From the NCBI RefSeq assembly GCF_962719845.1, contig NZ_CAUIYF010000002.1:139104-203103 (forward strand): a stretch of 64,000 bases of DNA, in the 5' to 3' direction. Source of the stretch: Neisseria uirgultaei. Lineage in GTDB: Bacteria > Pseudomonadota > Gammaproteobacteria > Burkholderiales > Neisseriaceae. A program made the translations under genes and the position numbers. The notes under the pieces were generated by a model. The model made no database searches, was not told the DNA's origin, and worked only from the letters and a program-made list of their open reading frames with translations. The first letter of the stretch is position 1. Every line of letters begins with the position of its first letter. This document shows positions 16,929 through 25,500 of this stretch, one piece after another.

Positions 16929-17285
16929 ATGGATAAAATCTTTTTGCACGGCATGAAGGCGGATACGCTTATCGGCGTGTACGGCTGGGAGCGCGAACGG
17001 TTGCAGACCCTGATTGTCGATTTGGATATCGGCGTTCCCGAGAAAGCGGGTTCGGACGATGATATTGCCAATACGGTGCATTATGCCGAGGTATGCGAAA
17101 CGCTGCGCCGACATCTGAAAGAACAGGATTTCCTGCTTTTGGAAGCGTTGGCGGAATATATTGCTGATTTGGTTTTGGGATATTTCGGCGCGGTGTGGGT
17201 GCGCGTGAAAATCGTCAAGCCGGGTATTTTGGAAGGCGTGCGCGAGGTTGGTGTGGAAATCGAGCGCGGCAAGCGTGAAGATTGA
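16929..17285 (+). CDS. folB: Dihydroneopterin aldolase
   Basis: FolB cleaves 7,8-dihydroneopterin to 6-hydroxymethyl-dihydropterin and glycolaldehyde in folate synthesis. The 118-aa product (MDKIFLHGMKADTLIGVYG) has the family opening. It also has NTVHYAEVCETLRRHL, the catalytic-site glutamate region LLEALAEYIADLVL, and VRVKIVKPGILEGVREVGVEI at the end. I chose the ATG at 16929 since GGGGCGG lies just upstream. An ATG at 16917 would add four residues. The nudF-like gene follows after 33 bases. Confidence 0.93.
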   Translation: MDKIFLHGMKADTLIGVYGWERERLQTLIVDLDIGVPEKAGSDDDIANTVHYAEVCETLRRHLKEQDFLLLEALAEYIADLVLGYFGAVWVRVKIVKPGILEGVREVGVEIERGKRED

Positions 17286-17318
17286 ACGGCAGAATAGGAA
17301 ACGGAAAGGAGATATGAA

Positions 17319-17855
17319 GTGGATTTGAGGGAAGTAAAATTAGGCGGCGAAACCATTTACGAGGGCGGTTTCGTCAGTATCAGCAAGGATAAGGTCAGGT
17401 TGCCCAACGGTAACGAAGGGCAGCGCATCGTCATCCGGCATCTGGGCGCGGCGTGCGTGTTGGCGGTAACGGATGAGGAAAAGGTCGTTTTGGTGCGGCA
17501 GTGGCGTTATGCGGCAAATCAGGCGACATTGGAACTTCCTGCGGGCAAGCTGGATGTGGCAGGCGAGGATATGGCAGCGTGTGCGCTGAGAGAATTGGCG
17601 GAGGAAACACCTTATGTTGCCGACAGCGTGCGCCTGCTGTACAGCTTTTATACGGCGGTCGGTTTTTGCAACGAAAAAATGTATCTGTTCGAGGCGGAAG
17701 GCGTGCGTTTGGGCAGTACGCTTGCCAATGACGAAGACGAGATTACGGAAACCGTGCTGATGTCGAAAGATGAAGTCTGTCAGGCATTGGCAAACGATGA
17801 AATTAAAGACGGCAAGACATTAATCGGTTTGCAATACTGGCTGATGAAGGATTGA
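17319..17855 (+). CDS. nudF: Nudix hydrolase, ADP-ribose pyrophosphatase type
   Basis: A 178-aa enzyme expected to hydrolyse ADP-ribose to AMP and ribose-5-phosphate. It begins with GTG at 17319, preceded by AAAGGAG. The fold markers VVLVRQWRYAANQATLELPAG match the NudF/ADPRase group. The Nudix box reads GKLDVAGEDMAACALREL then AEETP. It has one extra residue between the first Gly and first Glu compared with the Gx5Ex7REUxEExGU consensus, and Pro replaces the last Gly. The catalytic RELAEE core is kept, so activity is likely. Confidence 0.85.
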   Translation: MDLREVKLGGETIYEGGFVSISKDKVRLPNGNEGQRIVIRHLGAACVLAVTDEEKVVLVRQWRYAANQATLELPAGKLDVAGEDMAACALRELAEETPYVADSVRLLYSFYTAVGFCNEKMYLFEAEGVRLGSTLANDEDEITETVLMSKDEVCQALANDEIKDGKTLIGLQYWLMKD

Positions 17856-17866
17856 CAGGATGTTGG

Positions 17867-17898
17867 AACTGCCCGCCGGAGTAAGTCGGCGGGCAGTT
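17867..17898 (+). terminator. GC-rich hairpin terminator after nudF
   Basis: AACTGCCCGCCG pairs perfectly with CGGCGGGCAGTT across an 8-base loop, followed by TGTTT. It lies 11 bases after the stop. Confidence 0.8.
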
Positions 17899-18359
17899 TG
17901 TTTGGCGGATGGGATATGCCTTTTCGGCTTGTCTTTGGGCGCATCCTTTAAAGTCATTCGTGCTTTAGTAATAAGAGGGAAAAGGGTATGATAATTACCC
18001 AAACGAACATGATAATTTTTAAGAATAGTTAATAATGAATATCTTTGTTACTGATTTTTCTTACAGGTTTATTAGTTTATTGGTTCTGTCTTATATACCG
18101 TCAATTCATTCATCGGATGATGATATTGATTTTGGCAAAAGGGTTATGATGGTTACTTTTTTTGCATTTTTAGACGCAGCAATAGAGCGTTTTTTTTTAA
18201 GAAAAAGCCTTGGTAGGTTTATCCTCTCAAGGCTTTTTCTTTGTTACAGACCTAAAAGCTCAATTTGAATTTGAGAACGGTAATTGGCACAGGCAGTATT
18301 TAAACAAGCGAAGCCAATTTATAGATTATGTCAAAACCAAAGGAAGAAATTTTTTGTGA
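17899..18359. other. Gene-free AT-rich stretch between nudF and crcB
   Basis: Nothing is recognised apart from the hairpin at 18200-18240. A 77-codon frame (18035-18268) runs through that hairpin and has no ribosome-binding site, so I do not count it as a gene. Confidence 0.5.
18200..18240. terminator. Bidirectional-looking hairpin with A and T flanks
   Basis: AGAAAAAGCCTTG pairs perfectly with CAAGGCTTTTTCT (13 base pairs, 15-base loop). It could end transcripts from either side. Confidence 0.7.
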
Positions 18360-18719
18360 TTATTTGACTGCCGTCCCTATCTTCAGCCCGAGCCAAGTCA
18401 GCAGCAGCGAACCTGCCGTGTGCAGGAAAATATTGGCAAGTGCCGAAGCGGGACGATTCGATTGGAGCAGGGAGACGGTTTCCAGTGAAAATCCGGAAAG
18501 TGTGGTCAGGCTGCCGAGAAAACCGGTAATCAGCAGCAGCTTCCATTGCGGATGGCTGACGGTTTCGGCAAAGACTCCGATGAGCAGCGCGCCCGTCCAG
18601 TTGGCAAACAGGTTGCCCGTGGCGGGAGGTATTGATACGGGAACGGCGAGGTTGAGCAGCCAACGCGCAGTCGCACCGAGTGCCGCACCGACGGAGAGGG
18701 GGAGGATGTTGGAAAGCAT
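18360..18719 (-). CDS. crcB: Fluoride exporter CrcB/FluC
   Basis: A 119-aa inner-membrane fluoride channel that works as an antiparallel dimer and protects the cell from fluoride. The four hydrophobic helices carry LGATARWLL, the TGNLFANWTGALLIG motif (Asn lining the pore) and the central-sodium motif TGFLGSLTTLSGFS. There is one copy here, so a homodimer is expected. It follows the permease gene by 28 bases on the same strand and is probably co-transcribed. No fluoride riboswitch was seen upstream. Confidence 0.93.
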   Translation of the reverse strand: MLSNILPLSVGAALGATARWLLNLAVPVSIPPATGNLFANWTGALLIGVFAETVSHPQWKLLLITGFLGSLTTLSGFSLETVSLLQSNRPASALANIFLHTAGSLLLTWLGLKIGTAVK

Positions 18720-18747
18720 GGTTTTGCCTGCTTATGCCGTCTGAAGG

Positions 18748-19428
18748 TTACCGCCATATGCCGCGGTCGGACTTCAGATAGCGGTTGTCGTCGAAAGTGT
18801 TGATCCAATGGGGCTTCAGTGCAACAAATATGGCAGTTGAAATGCCGCTGAGGAAGGCTTCCGCCCACGCCAGCAGAATAAAGACGGGCAGGGCGGTCGT
18901 CCACAATATTTCGGACGGAAAAGCGTTTGCGGCATCCAAAATACCGGTCAGCACCAGCCCGGTCAGCAGAATGCCGGCGGCGGAAGCGAGAAAGCCGTTG
19001 ACGAAAATAAAGATGAAAATATTGGGCGGCAGGCGGTCGACCAGCACACGCGACAGGCGGTTGACGGCAAGTGCGGGCAAAATCAGAACCAATACGTTTG
19101 CAGGATACGCACCGGAAGAGCCGGCAAACAGCAGGCAGTATGGAAGCATTAGAATCGAGGCAAGCCAAAGGGCGGCAGAGGTATCCACCATCAGAGCGAC
19201 CAGGTTGACGGCGAGCAGGTGATAGCTCATTTGGGCAAGTTGTCCGCCTCCGGCAGCGGTGTTCAAACTCCATGCCGCAGAAAAAATAACGATACAGAGC
19301 GGTACGGCGGAACGGTAGCGGACAAGCGAACGGTATGCGGACGGTCCGGAAGCTGCCAATAGGAGGATGAGTGCAATCCATGAAGCTCCCAGCAGCATAT
19401 CTGAAAACCAGACTGTTTGGAAAATCAT
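18748..19428 (-). CDS. ECF-type (CbiM-like) transporter permease
   Basis: A 226-aa membrane protein with about six or seven hydrophobic segments. The pattern (GGGQLAQMSYHLLAVNLVALM, VLVLILPALAVNRLSRVLVD, FVNGFLASAAGILLTGLVL) resembles the CbiM/NikM-like energy-coupling-factor permease family, which takes up cobalt or nickel with a separate ATPase. No ATPase or CbiN/Q gene is adjacent, so its substrate is unknown. It is transcribed with crcB and diverges from ftsK. Confidence 0.7.
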   Translation of the reverse strand: MIFQTVWFSDMLLGASWIALILLLAASGPSAYRSLVRYRSAVPLCIVIFSAAWSLNTAAGGGQLAQMSYHLLAVNLVALMVDTSAALWLASILMLPYCLLFAGSSGAYPANVLVLILPALAVNRLSRVLVDRLPPNIFIFIFVNGFLASAAGILLTGLVLTGILDAANAFPSEILWTTALPVFILLAWAEAFLSGISTAIFVALKPHWINTFDDNRYLKSDRGIWR

Positions 19429-19503
19429 GCCAATACCGTAAAGATGAATAAGAGGTTATCTATTATAGTGCTGCCTGCGGCAAACAGAAAGCTGTAATGA
19501 TTT

Positions 19504-19521
19504 TGACCGAATTGTCGGTCA
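19504..19521. promoter_or_regulatory. 18-bp palindrome between the permease gene and ftsK
   Basis: TGACCGA, four bases, TCGGTCA: perfect 7-base arms, 76 bases upstream of the permease gene and 72 upstream of ftsK. It has the form of a dimeric-regulator operator; no regulator is identified. Confidence 0.35.
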
Positions 19522-19592
19522 GGTTGTTTTGTTTGTAATGGAAACACGTTAAAATATACCCATTTAATCGTTTGCTTTGCGGGAAACTGCAT

Positions 19593-22500
19593 ATGTTTTG
19601 GATAGTTCTGATCATTATTTTGTTGCTTGCTATTGCGGGTTTGTTTTTTATCCGAGCACAGTCCGAACGGGAATGGGTGCGTGAAGTTTCTGAATGGCAG
19701 GAAAATAAAGGGGGACAACAGGCGGAATTACCTGAAATCCAAGACAGGATGCCTAATTTTCTCGAGCTTGGCCTGATGATTTTTCATGCGGTCAAAGCGG
19801 CAGTGTATTGGCTGTTTGTCAGTATCGTCCGTTTCTGCCGAAACTATCTGGCGCACGAATCCGAACCGGACAGGCCCGTTCCGCCTGCTTCTGCAAACCG
19901 TGAGGATGTTTCGACCGCATCCGACGGGTATTCAGACAGTGGAAACGGGACGGAAGAAGCGGAAACGGAAGCAGCAGAGGCAGAAGCAGAAGCAGAAACT
20001 GTGGAGGAAGAGGCTGCCGATACGGAAGACATTGCAACTGCCGTAATCGACAACCGCCGCATCCCATTCGACCGGAGTATTGCTGAAGGGTTGATGCCGT
20101 CTGAAAGCGAAATTTCGCCCGTCCGTCCGGTTTTTAAAGAAATCACTTTGGAAGAAGCAACGCGTGCCTTAAACGGCGCGGCTTTAAGGGAAACGAAAAA
20201 ACGCTATATCGATACATTTGAGAAAAACGAAACAGCGGTCCCCAAAGTCCGCGTGTCCGATACCCCGATGGAAGGGCTGCAGATTATCGGTTTGGACGAC
20301 CCTGTGCTTCAACGCACGTATTCCCGTATGTTCGATGCGGACAAAGAAGCGTTTTCCGAGTCTGCGGATTACGGATTTGAGCCGTATTTTGAGAAGCAGC
20401 ATCCGTCTGCCTTTTCTGCAGTCAAAGCCGAAAATGCACGGAATGCGCCGTTCCGCCGTCATGCAGGGCAGGGAAAAGGGCAGGCGGAGGCAAAATCCCC
20501 GGATGTTTCCCAAGGGCAGTCCGTTTCAGACGGCACGGCCGTCCGCGATGCCCGCCGCCGCGTTTCCGTCAATTTGAAAGAACCGAACAAAGCAACGGTT
20601 TCTGCGGAGGCGCGGATTTCACGCCTGATTCCGGAAAGTCAGACGGTTGTCGGGAAAAGGGATGTCGAAATGCCGTCTGAAACCGAAAATGTTTTCACGG
20701 AAACTGTTTTGTCCGTGGGATACGGGGGACCGGTTTATGATGAAGCTGCCGATATCTATATTGAAGAGCCCGCCGCGCCGGATGCGTGGGTGGTCGAGCC
20801 GCCCGAAATGCCGAAAGTTTTCACGCCCGAAATCGATATTCTGCCGCCGCCGCCCGTATCGGAAATCTACAACCGTACCTATGAACCGCCGGCAGGATTC
20901 GAGCAGGCACAACGCAGCCGCATTGCTGAAACCGACCATCTTGCCGATGATGTTTTGAATGGAGGTTGGCAAGAGGAAACCGACGCTATTGCGGATGACG
21001 GCAGTGAGGGTGTGGCAGAGCGGTCAAGCGGGCAATATTTGTCCGATGACGGAGCGTTCGGGCATGACAGTCGGGCGGTTTGTCCGTTTGAAGATGTGCC
21101 GTCTGAACGCCCGTCCCGCCGGGCATCGGATACGGAAGCGGATGAAGAGGCGTTCCAATCGGAAGAAACCGGTGCGGCATCCGAACACCTGCCGACAACC
21201 GACCTGCTTCTGCCTCCGCTGTTCAATCCCGAGGCGACGCAAACCGAAGAAGAGCTGTTGGAAAACAGCATCACCATCGAAGAGAAATTGGCGGAGTTCA
21301 AAGTCAAGGTCAAGGTTGTCGATTCTTATTCCGGCCCCGTGATTACGCGTTATGAAATCGAACCGGATGTCGGCGTTCGCGGCAATTCGGTTCTGAATCT
21401 GGAAAAAGATTTGGCGCGTTCGCTCGGCGTGGCTTCTATCCGCGTTGTCGAAACCATCCCCGGCAAAACCTGCATGGGTTTGGAACTTCCGAACCCGAAA
21501 CGCCAAATGATACGCCTGAGCGAAATCTTCAATTCGCCCGAGTTTGCCGAATCCAAATCCAAGCTGACGCTCGCGCTCGGTCAGGACATCACCGGACAGC
21601 CCGTCGTAACCGACTTGGGCAAAGCACCGCATTTGCTGGTTGCCGGTACGACCGGTTCGGGCAAATCGGTGGGTGTCAACGCGATGATTCTGTCTATGCT
21701 TTTCAAAGCCGCGCCGGAAGACGTGCGTATGATTATGATCGATCCGAAAATGCTGGAATTGAGCATTTACGAAGGCATCCCGCACCTGCTCGCCCCTGTC
21801 GTTACCGATATGAAGCTGGCGGCAAACGCGCTGAACTGGTGTGTTAACGAAATGGAAAAACGCTACCGCCTGATGAGCTTTATGGGCGTGCGCAATCTCG
21901 CGGGCTTCAACCAAAAAATCGTCGAAGCCGCAGCAAGGGGAGAAAAAATCGGCAACCCGTTCAGCCTCACGCCCGACGATCCCGAACCTTTGGAAAAACT
22001 GCCGTTTATCGTAGTCGTGGTTGACGAGTTTGCCGATTTGATGATGACGGCAGGCAAGAAAATCGAAGAACTGATTGCCCGACTCGCCCAGAAAGCCCGC
22101 GCAGCAGGCATCCATTTGATTCTTGCCACACAACGCCCCAGCGTCGATGTCATCACAGGTCTGATTAAAGCCAACATCCCGACGCGCATCGCGTTCCAAG
22201 TGTCCAGCAAAATCGACAGCCGCACGATTCTCGACCAAATGGGCGCGGAAAACCTGCTCGGTCAGGGCGATATGCTGTTCCTGCCGCCGGGTACGGCCTA
22301 TCCGCAACGCGTTCACAGCGCGTTTGCCTCGGATGAAGAGGTGCACCGCGTGGTCGAATATTTGAAGCAGTTTGGCGAGCCGGACTATGTTGACGATATT
22401 TTGAGCGGAGGCGGCAGCGAAGAGCTGCCCGGCATCGGGCGCAGCGGCGACGGCGAAGCCGATCCGATGTACGACGAGGCCGTATCTGTTGTCCTGAAAA

Positions 22501-22655
22501 CGCGCAAAGCCAGCATTTCGGGCGTACAGCGCGCCTTGCGTATCGGCTACAACCGTGCCGCGCGTCTGATTGACCAGATGGAGGCGGAAGGCATTGTGTC
22601 CGCACCGGAACACAACGGCAACCGTACGATTCTCGTCCCCTTGGACAATGCTTGA
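19593..22655 (+). CDS. ftsK: DNA translocase FtsK
   Basis: A septal dsDNA pump that clears chromosome ends during division and activates XerCD at dif. The 1020-aa protein starts at ATG 19593 (MFWIVLIIILLLAIAGLFF). It has only two clear membrane helices (about 1-20 and 57-78), fewer than E. coli FtsK. A roughly 500-residue acidic, Pro-rich linker follows. The motor has Walker A GTTGSGKS (about 685-692), Walker B IVVVVDEFADLMM and HLILATQRPSVDVITG. The C-terminal winged helix (GVQRALRIGYNRAARLID) is the KOPS-reading gamma domain. An ATG seven codons upstream is less likely. Confidence 0.96.
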   Translation: MFWIVLIIILLLAIAGLFFIRAQSEREWVREVSEWQENKGGQQAELPEIQDRMPNFLELGLMIFHAVKAAVYWLFVSIVRFCRNYLAHESEPDRPVPPASANREDVSTASDGYSDSGNGTEEAETEAAEAEAEAETVEEEAADTEDIATAVIDNRRIPFDRSIAEGLMPSESEISPVRPVFKEITLEEATRALNGAALRETKKRYIDTFEKNETAVPKVRVSDTPMEGLQIIGLDDPVLQRTYSRMFDADKEAFSESADYGFEPYFEKQHPSAFSAVKAENARNAPFRRHAGQGKGQAEAKSPDVSQGQSVSDGTAVRDARRRVSVNLKEPNKATVSAEARISRLIPESQTVVGKRDVEMPSETENVFTETVLSVGYGGPVYDEAADIYIEEPAAPDAWVVEPPEMPKVFTPEIDILPPPPVSEIYNRTYEPPAGFEQAQRSRIAETDHLADDVLNGGWQEETDAIADDGSEGVAERSSGQYLSDDGAFGHDSRAVCPFEDVPSERPSRRASDTEADEEAFQSEETGAASEHLPTTDLLLPPLFNPEATQTEEELLENSITIEEKLAEFKVKVKVVDSYSGPVITRYEIEPDVGVRGNSVLNLEKDLARSLGVASIRVVETIPGKTCMGLELPNPKRQMIRLSEIFNSPEFAESKSKLTLALGQDITGQPVVTDLGKAPHLLVAGTTGSGKSVGVNAMILSMLFKAAPEDVRMIMIDPKMLELSIYEGIPHLLAPVVTDMKLAANALNWCVNEMEKRYRLMSFMGVRNLAGFNQKIVEAAARGEKIGNPFSLTPDDPEPLEKLPFIVVVVDEFADLMMTAGKKIEELIARLAQKARAAGIHLILATQRPSVDVITGLIKANIPTRIAFQVSSKIDSRTILDQMGAENLLGQGDMLFLPPGTAYPQRVHSAFASDEEVHRVVEYLKQFGEPDYVDDILSGGGSEELPGIGRSGDGEADPMYDEAVSVVLKTRKASISGVQRALRIGYNRAARLIDQMEAEGIVSAPEHNGNRTILVPLDNA

Positions 22656-22671
22656 TTTTTTGCAAATGGAA

Positions 22672-22701
22672 ATGCCGTCTGAAGACTGTTTCAGACGGCA
22701 T
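22672..22701 (+). terminator. DUS inverted-pair terminator after ftsK
   Basis: Facing ATGCCGTCTGAA copies followed by TTTTTATAG, immediately before a Correia element. Confidence 0.8.
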
Positions 22702-22704
22702 TTT

Positions 22705-22859
22705 TATAGTGGATTAACAAGAATCAGGACAAGGCGACGAAGCCGCAGACAGTACAAATAGTACGGAACCGATTCACTTGGTGCTTCAGCATCTTAGAGA
22801 ATCGTTCTCTTTGAGCTAAGGCGAGGCAACGCCGTACTGGTTTTTGTTAATCCACTATA
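22705..22859. repeat. Correia element (CREE), full-length 155 bp
   Basis: Ends are TATAGTGGATTAACAA and TTGTTAATCCACTATA. The central part carries GAACCGATTCACTTGGTGC and TTCTCTTTGAGCTAAGG, present only in full-length copies. It lies between the convergent ftsK and proA genes. Confidence 0.92.
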
Positions 22860-22877
22860 CAGACGTTTGAATTCGGA

Positions 22878-24140
22878 TTATTCCCTAACCTGTCCCGTGC
22901 CTTGTACGATGTATTTGTAACTCGTCAGCTCTTTCAAACCCATCGGGCCCCGGGCGTGGAGTTTTTGCGTGGAGATGCCCATTTCGCAACCCAAGCCGAA
23001 TTCGCCGCCGTCGGTAAAGCGCGTGGACGCGTTGACATACACGGCGGCAGAATCGACGTGCGAGGTAAAATAGTCCGCAGCGTGGCGGTTTTCGGTAACG
23101 ATGCCGTCTGAATGGTGCGTGCCGTGCGTTTCGATGTGCCCAACCGCCTCTTCGACCGAAGCGACGGTTTTCACGGCGAGGATGTAGTCTAAAAACTCGG
23201 TATCGAAATCGTCTGCACCCGCCGCTTCGCCGCCGATATGCCGCGCCGCCTGCGGATCTAAACGGAAGCGGACGGGCGGCAGTCCGGCTTCTATACGGTC
23301 GCGAACCAACAGCCGTTCGAGCTTGGGCAGGAAGTCGGCAGCAATGTCTTCATGCACCAGCAGCACTTCCATCGAGTTGCACACGGACGGGCGGCCGGTT
23401 TTGGCGTTGTACACGATACGGAGCGCCTTGTCCCAATCCGCGTCCTTGTCGATATAAATGTGGACGATGCCCGTTCCCGTTTCAATGACCGGCACGACGG
23501 CATTTTCAACCACCGCCCGTATCAGCCCCGCCCCACCGCGCGGAATCAGCAGGTCTAGATAATCTTTCGCCCTCATCATTTCGTAACTGCCCTCACGCCC
23601 TGTGTCTTCAATCAACTGGAGCGCGTCGGGGTCGATGCGGGTTTGCGCCAAACCGGCTTTGAGTGCGGCAACGATGGCGCGTGCGGATTGGAATGCATCT
23701 TTGCCGCTGCGGAGTACGACCGCGCTGCCGCTTTTCAGTGCCAAAGCCGCCGCATCGGAAGTAACGTTCGGGCGGCTTTCGTAAATAATGCCGATAACGC
23801 CCATCGCCACGCGCTTTTTGACGATTTCCAAGCCGTTGGGCAGAGTCGAGGTTTCCAGTATTTCGCCCACGGGGTCGGGCAGCGCGGCAACCGCCCTGAT
23901 GCCGTCCGCCATCGCGCAAATGCGTTTGCCGTCCAACAAAAGGCGGTCGGTCATGCTTTCGGGAATTTTGCCTGCCGCCGCTTCCAAATCCAAACGGTTT
24001 GCCGCCAAAATATCTTCCGCCGCCGCTTCCAAGCTGTCCGCCATAGCAAGCAGCGCGCGGTTTTTTTCTGCCGTATCCGCCGTGTTGGCGGATTTTTTTG
24101 CCGCTTTGGCAAGGGCAAGCTGTTTTTGTGTGTTTGACAT
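22878..24140 (-). CDS. proA: Glutamate-5-semialdehyde dehydrogenase (gamma-glutamyl phosphate reductase)
   Basis: ProA reduces gamma-glutamyl phosphate with NADPH, the second step to proline. The 420-aa protein has MGVIGIIYESRPNVTSDAAAL (about 111-131), the region around the catalytic Cys in KTGRPSVCNSMEVLLVH, and a normal end GLKELTSYKYIVQGTGQVR. It lies 12 bases after proB on the same strand and forms a proBA operon. A GGAAA site precedes the ATG. An internal DUS occurs near 23100 in the coding sequence. Confidence 0.97.
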   Translation of the reverse strand: MSNTQKQLALAKAAKKSANTADTAEKNRALLAMADSLEAAAEDILAANRLDLEAAAGKIPESMTDRLLLDGKRICAMADGIRAVAALPDPVGEILETSTLPNGLEIVKKRVAMGVIGIIYESRPNVTSDAAALALKSGSAVVLRSGKDAFQSARAIVAALKAGLAQTRIDPDALQLIEDTGREGSYEMMRAKDYLDLLIPRGGAGLIRAVVENAVVPVIETGTGIVHIYIDKDADWDKALRIVYNAKTGRPSVCNSMEVLLVHEDIAADFLPKLERLLVRDRIEAGLPPVRFRLDPQAARHIGGEAAGADDFDTEFLDYILAVKTVASVEEAVGHIETHGTHHSDGIVTENRHAADYFTSHVDSAAVYVNASTRFTDGGEFGLGCEMGISTQKLHARGPMGLKELTSYKYIVQGTGQVRE

Positions 24141-24152
24141 GGGTTTCCTTTT

Positions 24153-25262
24153 CTAAAATTCGGTCAGAAGCAGGCGTATTTCGGGCGTGATGGAAATCCA
24201 ATCGTCCCGATGGATGAACACGCCTTTCACTTTGCGCGATTTGAGCAGGTCTTCGGCGGCGGCAGAGCCGAACAGGACGCGCCCTTTGCCCAAAGGCTGT
24301 TTGCTTGCGCTGCTGTACACGGTTACGGTGTCCATACGGGAGAAATGCCCTTCGATTCCGGCAATGCCCGACATCAGCAGGCTTTTTCCCTGTTCGGACA
24401 AAGCGTGTTCCGCACCTTCGTCCACATAAACGTCGCCCAGGCTTTCGGAATAGAACGCCAGCCATTGCTTCTGCGTCCGCAAACCTTTGGTACGGGGGAC
24501 GAAAAACGAGCCTTCCGCCTGATTATCTGCCGCTTCGGCAAGTGCATCGGGTTTGAGCGAGGAACAGATATACACCGGTACGCCGGACTCGGTCGCAATC
24601 GTCGCCGCTTTGATTTTGGTCAGCATTCCGCCCGTGCCGTTTGACGAGCCCGCGCCGCCTGCCATTTCGATGATTTCATGGTTGATGTGTTCGATTCTGT
24701 CCAGCCGTACGGCATCGGGATTGCTGTCCGGGTTGCCGGTGTAAAGCCCGTCTATGTCGGTCAGCAGCACCAAGAGGTCTGCCTGTATCATCGCCGCCAC
24801 TTGCGCACTCAATGTGTCGTTGTCGCCGATTTTCAACTCCTCAACCGAAACCGTGTCGTTTTCATTGATAATAGGAATCGCGCGGCGTTGCAGCAGCACG
24901 GAAAGCGCGCCGCCGGCATTTTGGTAGCGGCGTTTGTCGGCAAAGTCGGTACGGTTGAGCAGGATTTGCGCGGACACGATGCCGTCTGAAGACAGGTTTG
25001 CCGTATATTCTTCCATCAGAAGCCCCTGCCCGACGGCGGCGGAAGCCTGTTTGTCGGCGATTTTGACCGGACGTTTTTTGAAACCCAGCACACCGAACCC
25101 TGCCGCAACCGCGCCGGAAGACACCAAGACCAGCTCGTGTCCCGCATGATGCAATGCGGCAAGCTGGCGGGCGATGGTTTGGATTTTGCCGCGCGAGAGG
25201 CTGCCGTCCGAATGGGTAATCGAAGATGTGCCGACTTTAAATACGATTCTTTTGTATTTCAT
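24153..25262 (-). CDS. proB: Glutamate 5-kinase
   Basis: ProB phosphorylates glutamate to start proline synthesis and is normally feedback-inhibited by proline. The 369-aa protein has the kinase opening RIVFKVGTSSITHSDGSLS, VLVSSGAVAAGFGVLGF and IPIINENDTVSVEELKIGDNDTL. It ends with a PUA domain (about 277-369, KGRVLFGSAAAEDLLKSRKVKG). It is the first gene of proBA, divergent from leuA with a 238-base intergenic region. Confidence 0.97.
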   Translation of the reverse strand: MKYKRIVFKVGTSSITHSDGSLSRGKIQTIARQLAALHHAGHELVLVSSGAVAAGFGVLGFKKRPVKIADKQASAAVGQGLLMEEYTANLSSDGIVSAQILLNRTDFADKRRYQNAGGALSVLLQRRAIPIINENDTVSVEELKIGDNDTLSAQVAAMIQADLLVLLTDIDGLYTGNPDSNPDAVRLDRIEHINHEIIEMAGGAGSSNGTGGMLTKIKAATIATESGVPVYICSSLKPDALAEAADNQAEGSFFVPRTKGLRTQKQWLAFYSESLGDVYVDEGAEHALSEQGKSLLMSGIAGIEGHFSRMDTVTVYSSASKQPLGKGRVLFGSAAAEDLLKSRKVKGVFIHRDDWISITPEIRLLLTEF

Positions 25263-25423
25263 TGTTTCTGTTCTTTGCGTTTGTAGCGTTTGGTTTGTTG
25301 CTGTCGAATTTGCCCTGTTCTGCCGAAATTGTCAACAATTGCGCTGCGCCTGCAATAAAATAGACAAAATGTATAAAATTAATAAAATCTATGATGGGTT
25401 ATTGAGATTTTTTCAAATTGATA

Positions 25424-25451
25424 TTGCCGTTTTGTCCAAAATGCGTATAAT
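25424..25451 (+). promoter_or_regulatory. Sigma70-type promoter for the HTH-leuA frame
   Basis: TTGCCG (25424-25429), a 16-base spacer and TATAAT (25446-25451), 49 bases before the ATG at 25501. The surrounding sequence is AT-rich. Confidence 0.6.
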
Positions 25452-25500
25452 CCTGTCCATATTTCTGCTGCGGGCAGATTGATTTTAGACAAGGACTACC

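Noticed and set aside
18035..18268. 77-codon plus-strand frame between nudF and crcB
   Set aside because: It runs through a perfect 13-bp hairpin, lacks a ribosome-binding site and shows no protein-like pattern.
21024..22613. Long 529-codon minus-strand frame inside ftsK
   Set aside because: It is antisense to a clear FtsK motor domain; long shadow frames are common in GC-rich coding DNA.
22705..22859. Long inverted-end repeats as possible insertion sequences or CRISPR
   Set aside because: These are Correia elements with TATAGTG ends and no coding capacity. No regularly spaced repeats typical of CRISPR occur anywhere in the window.
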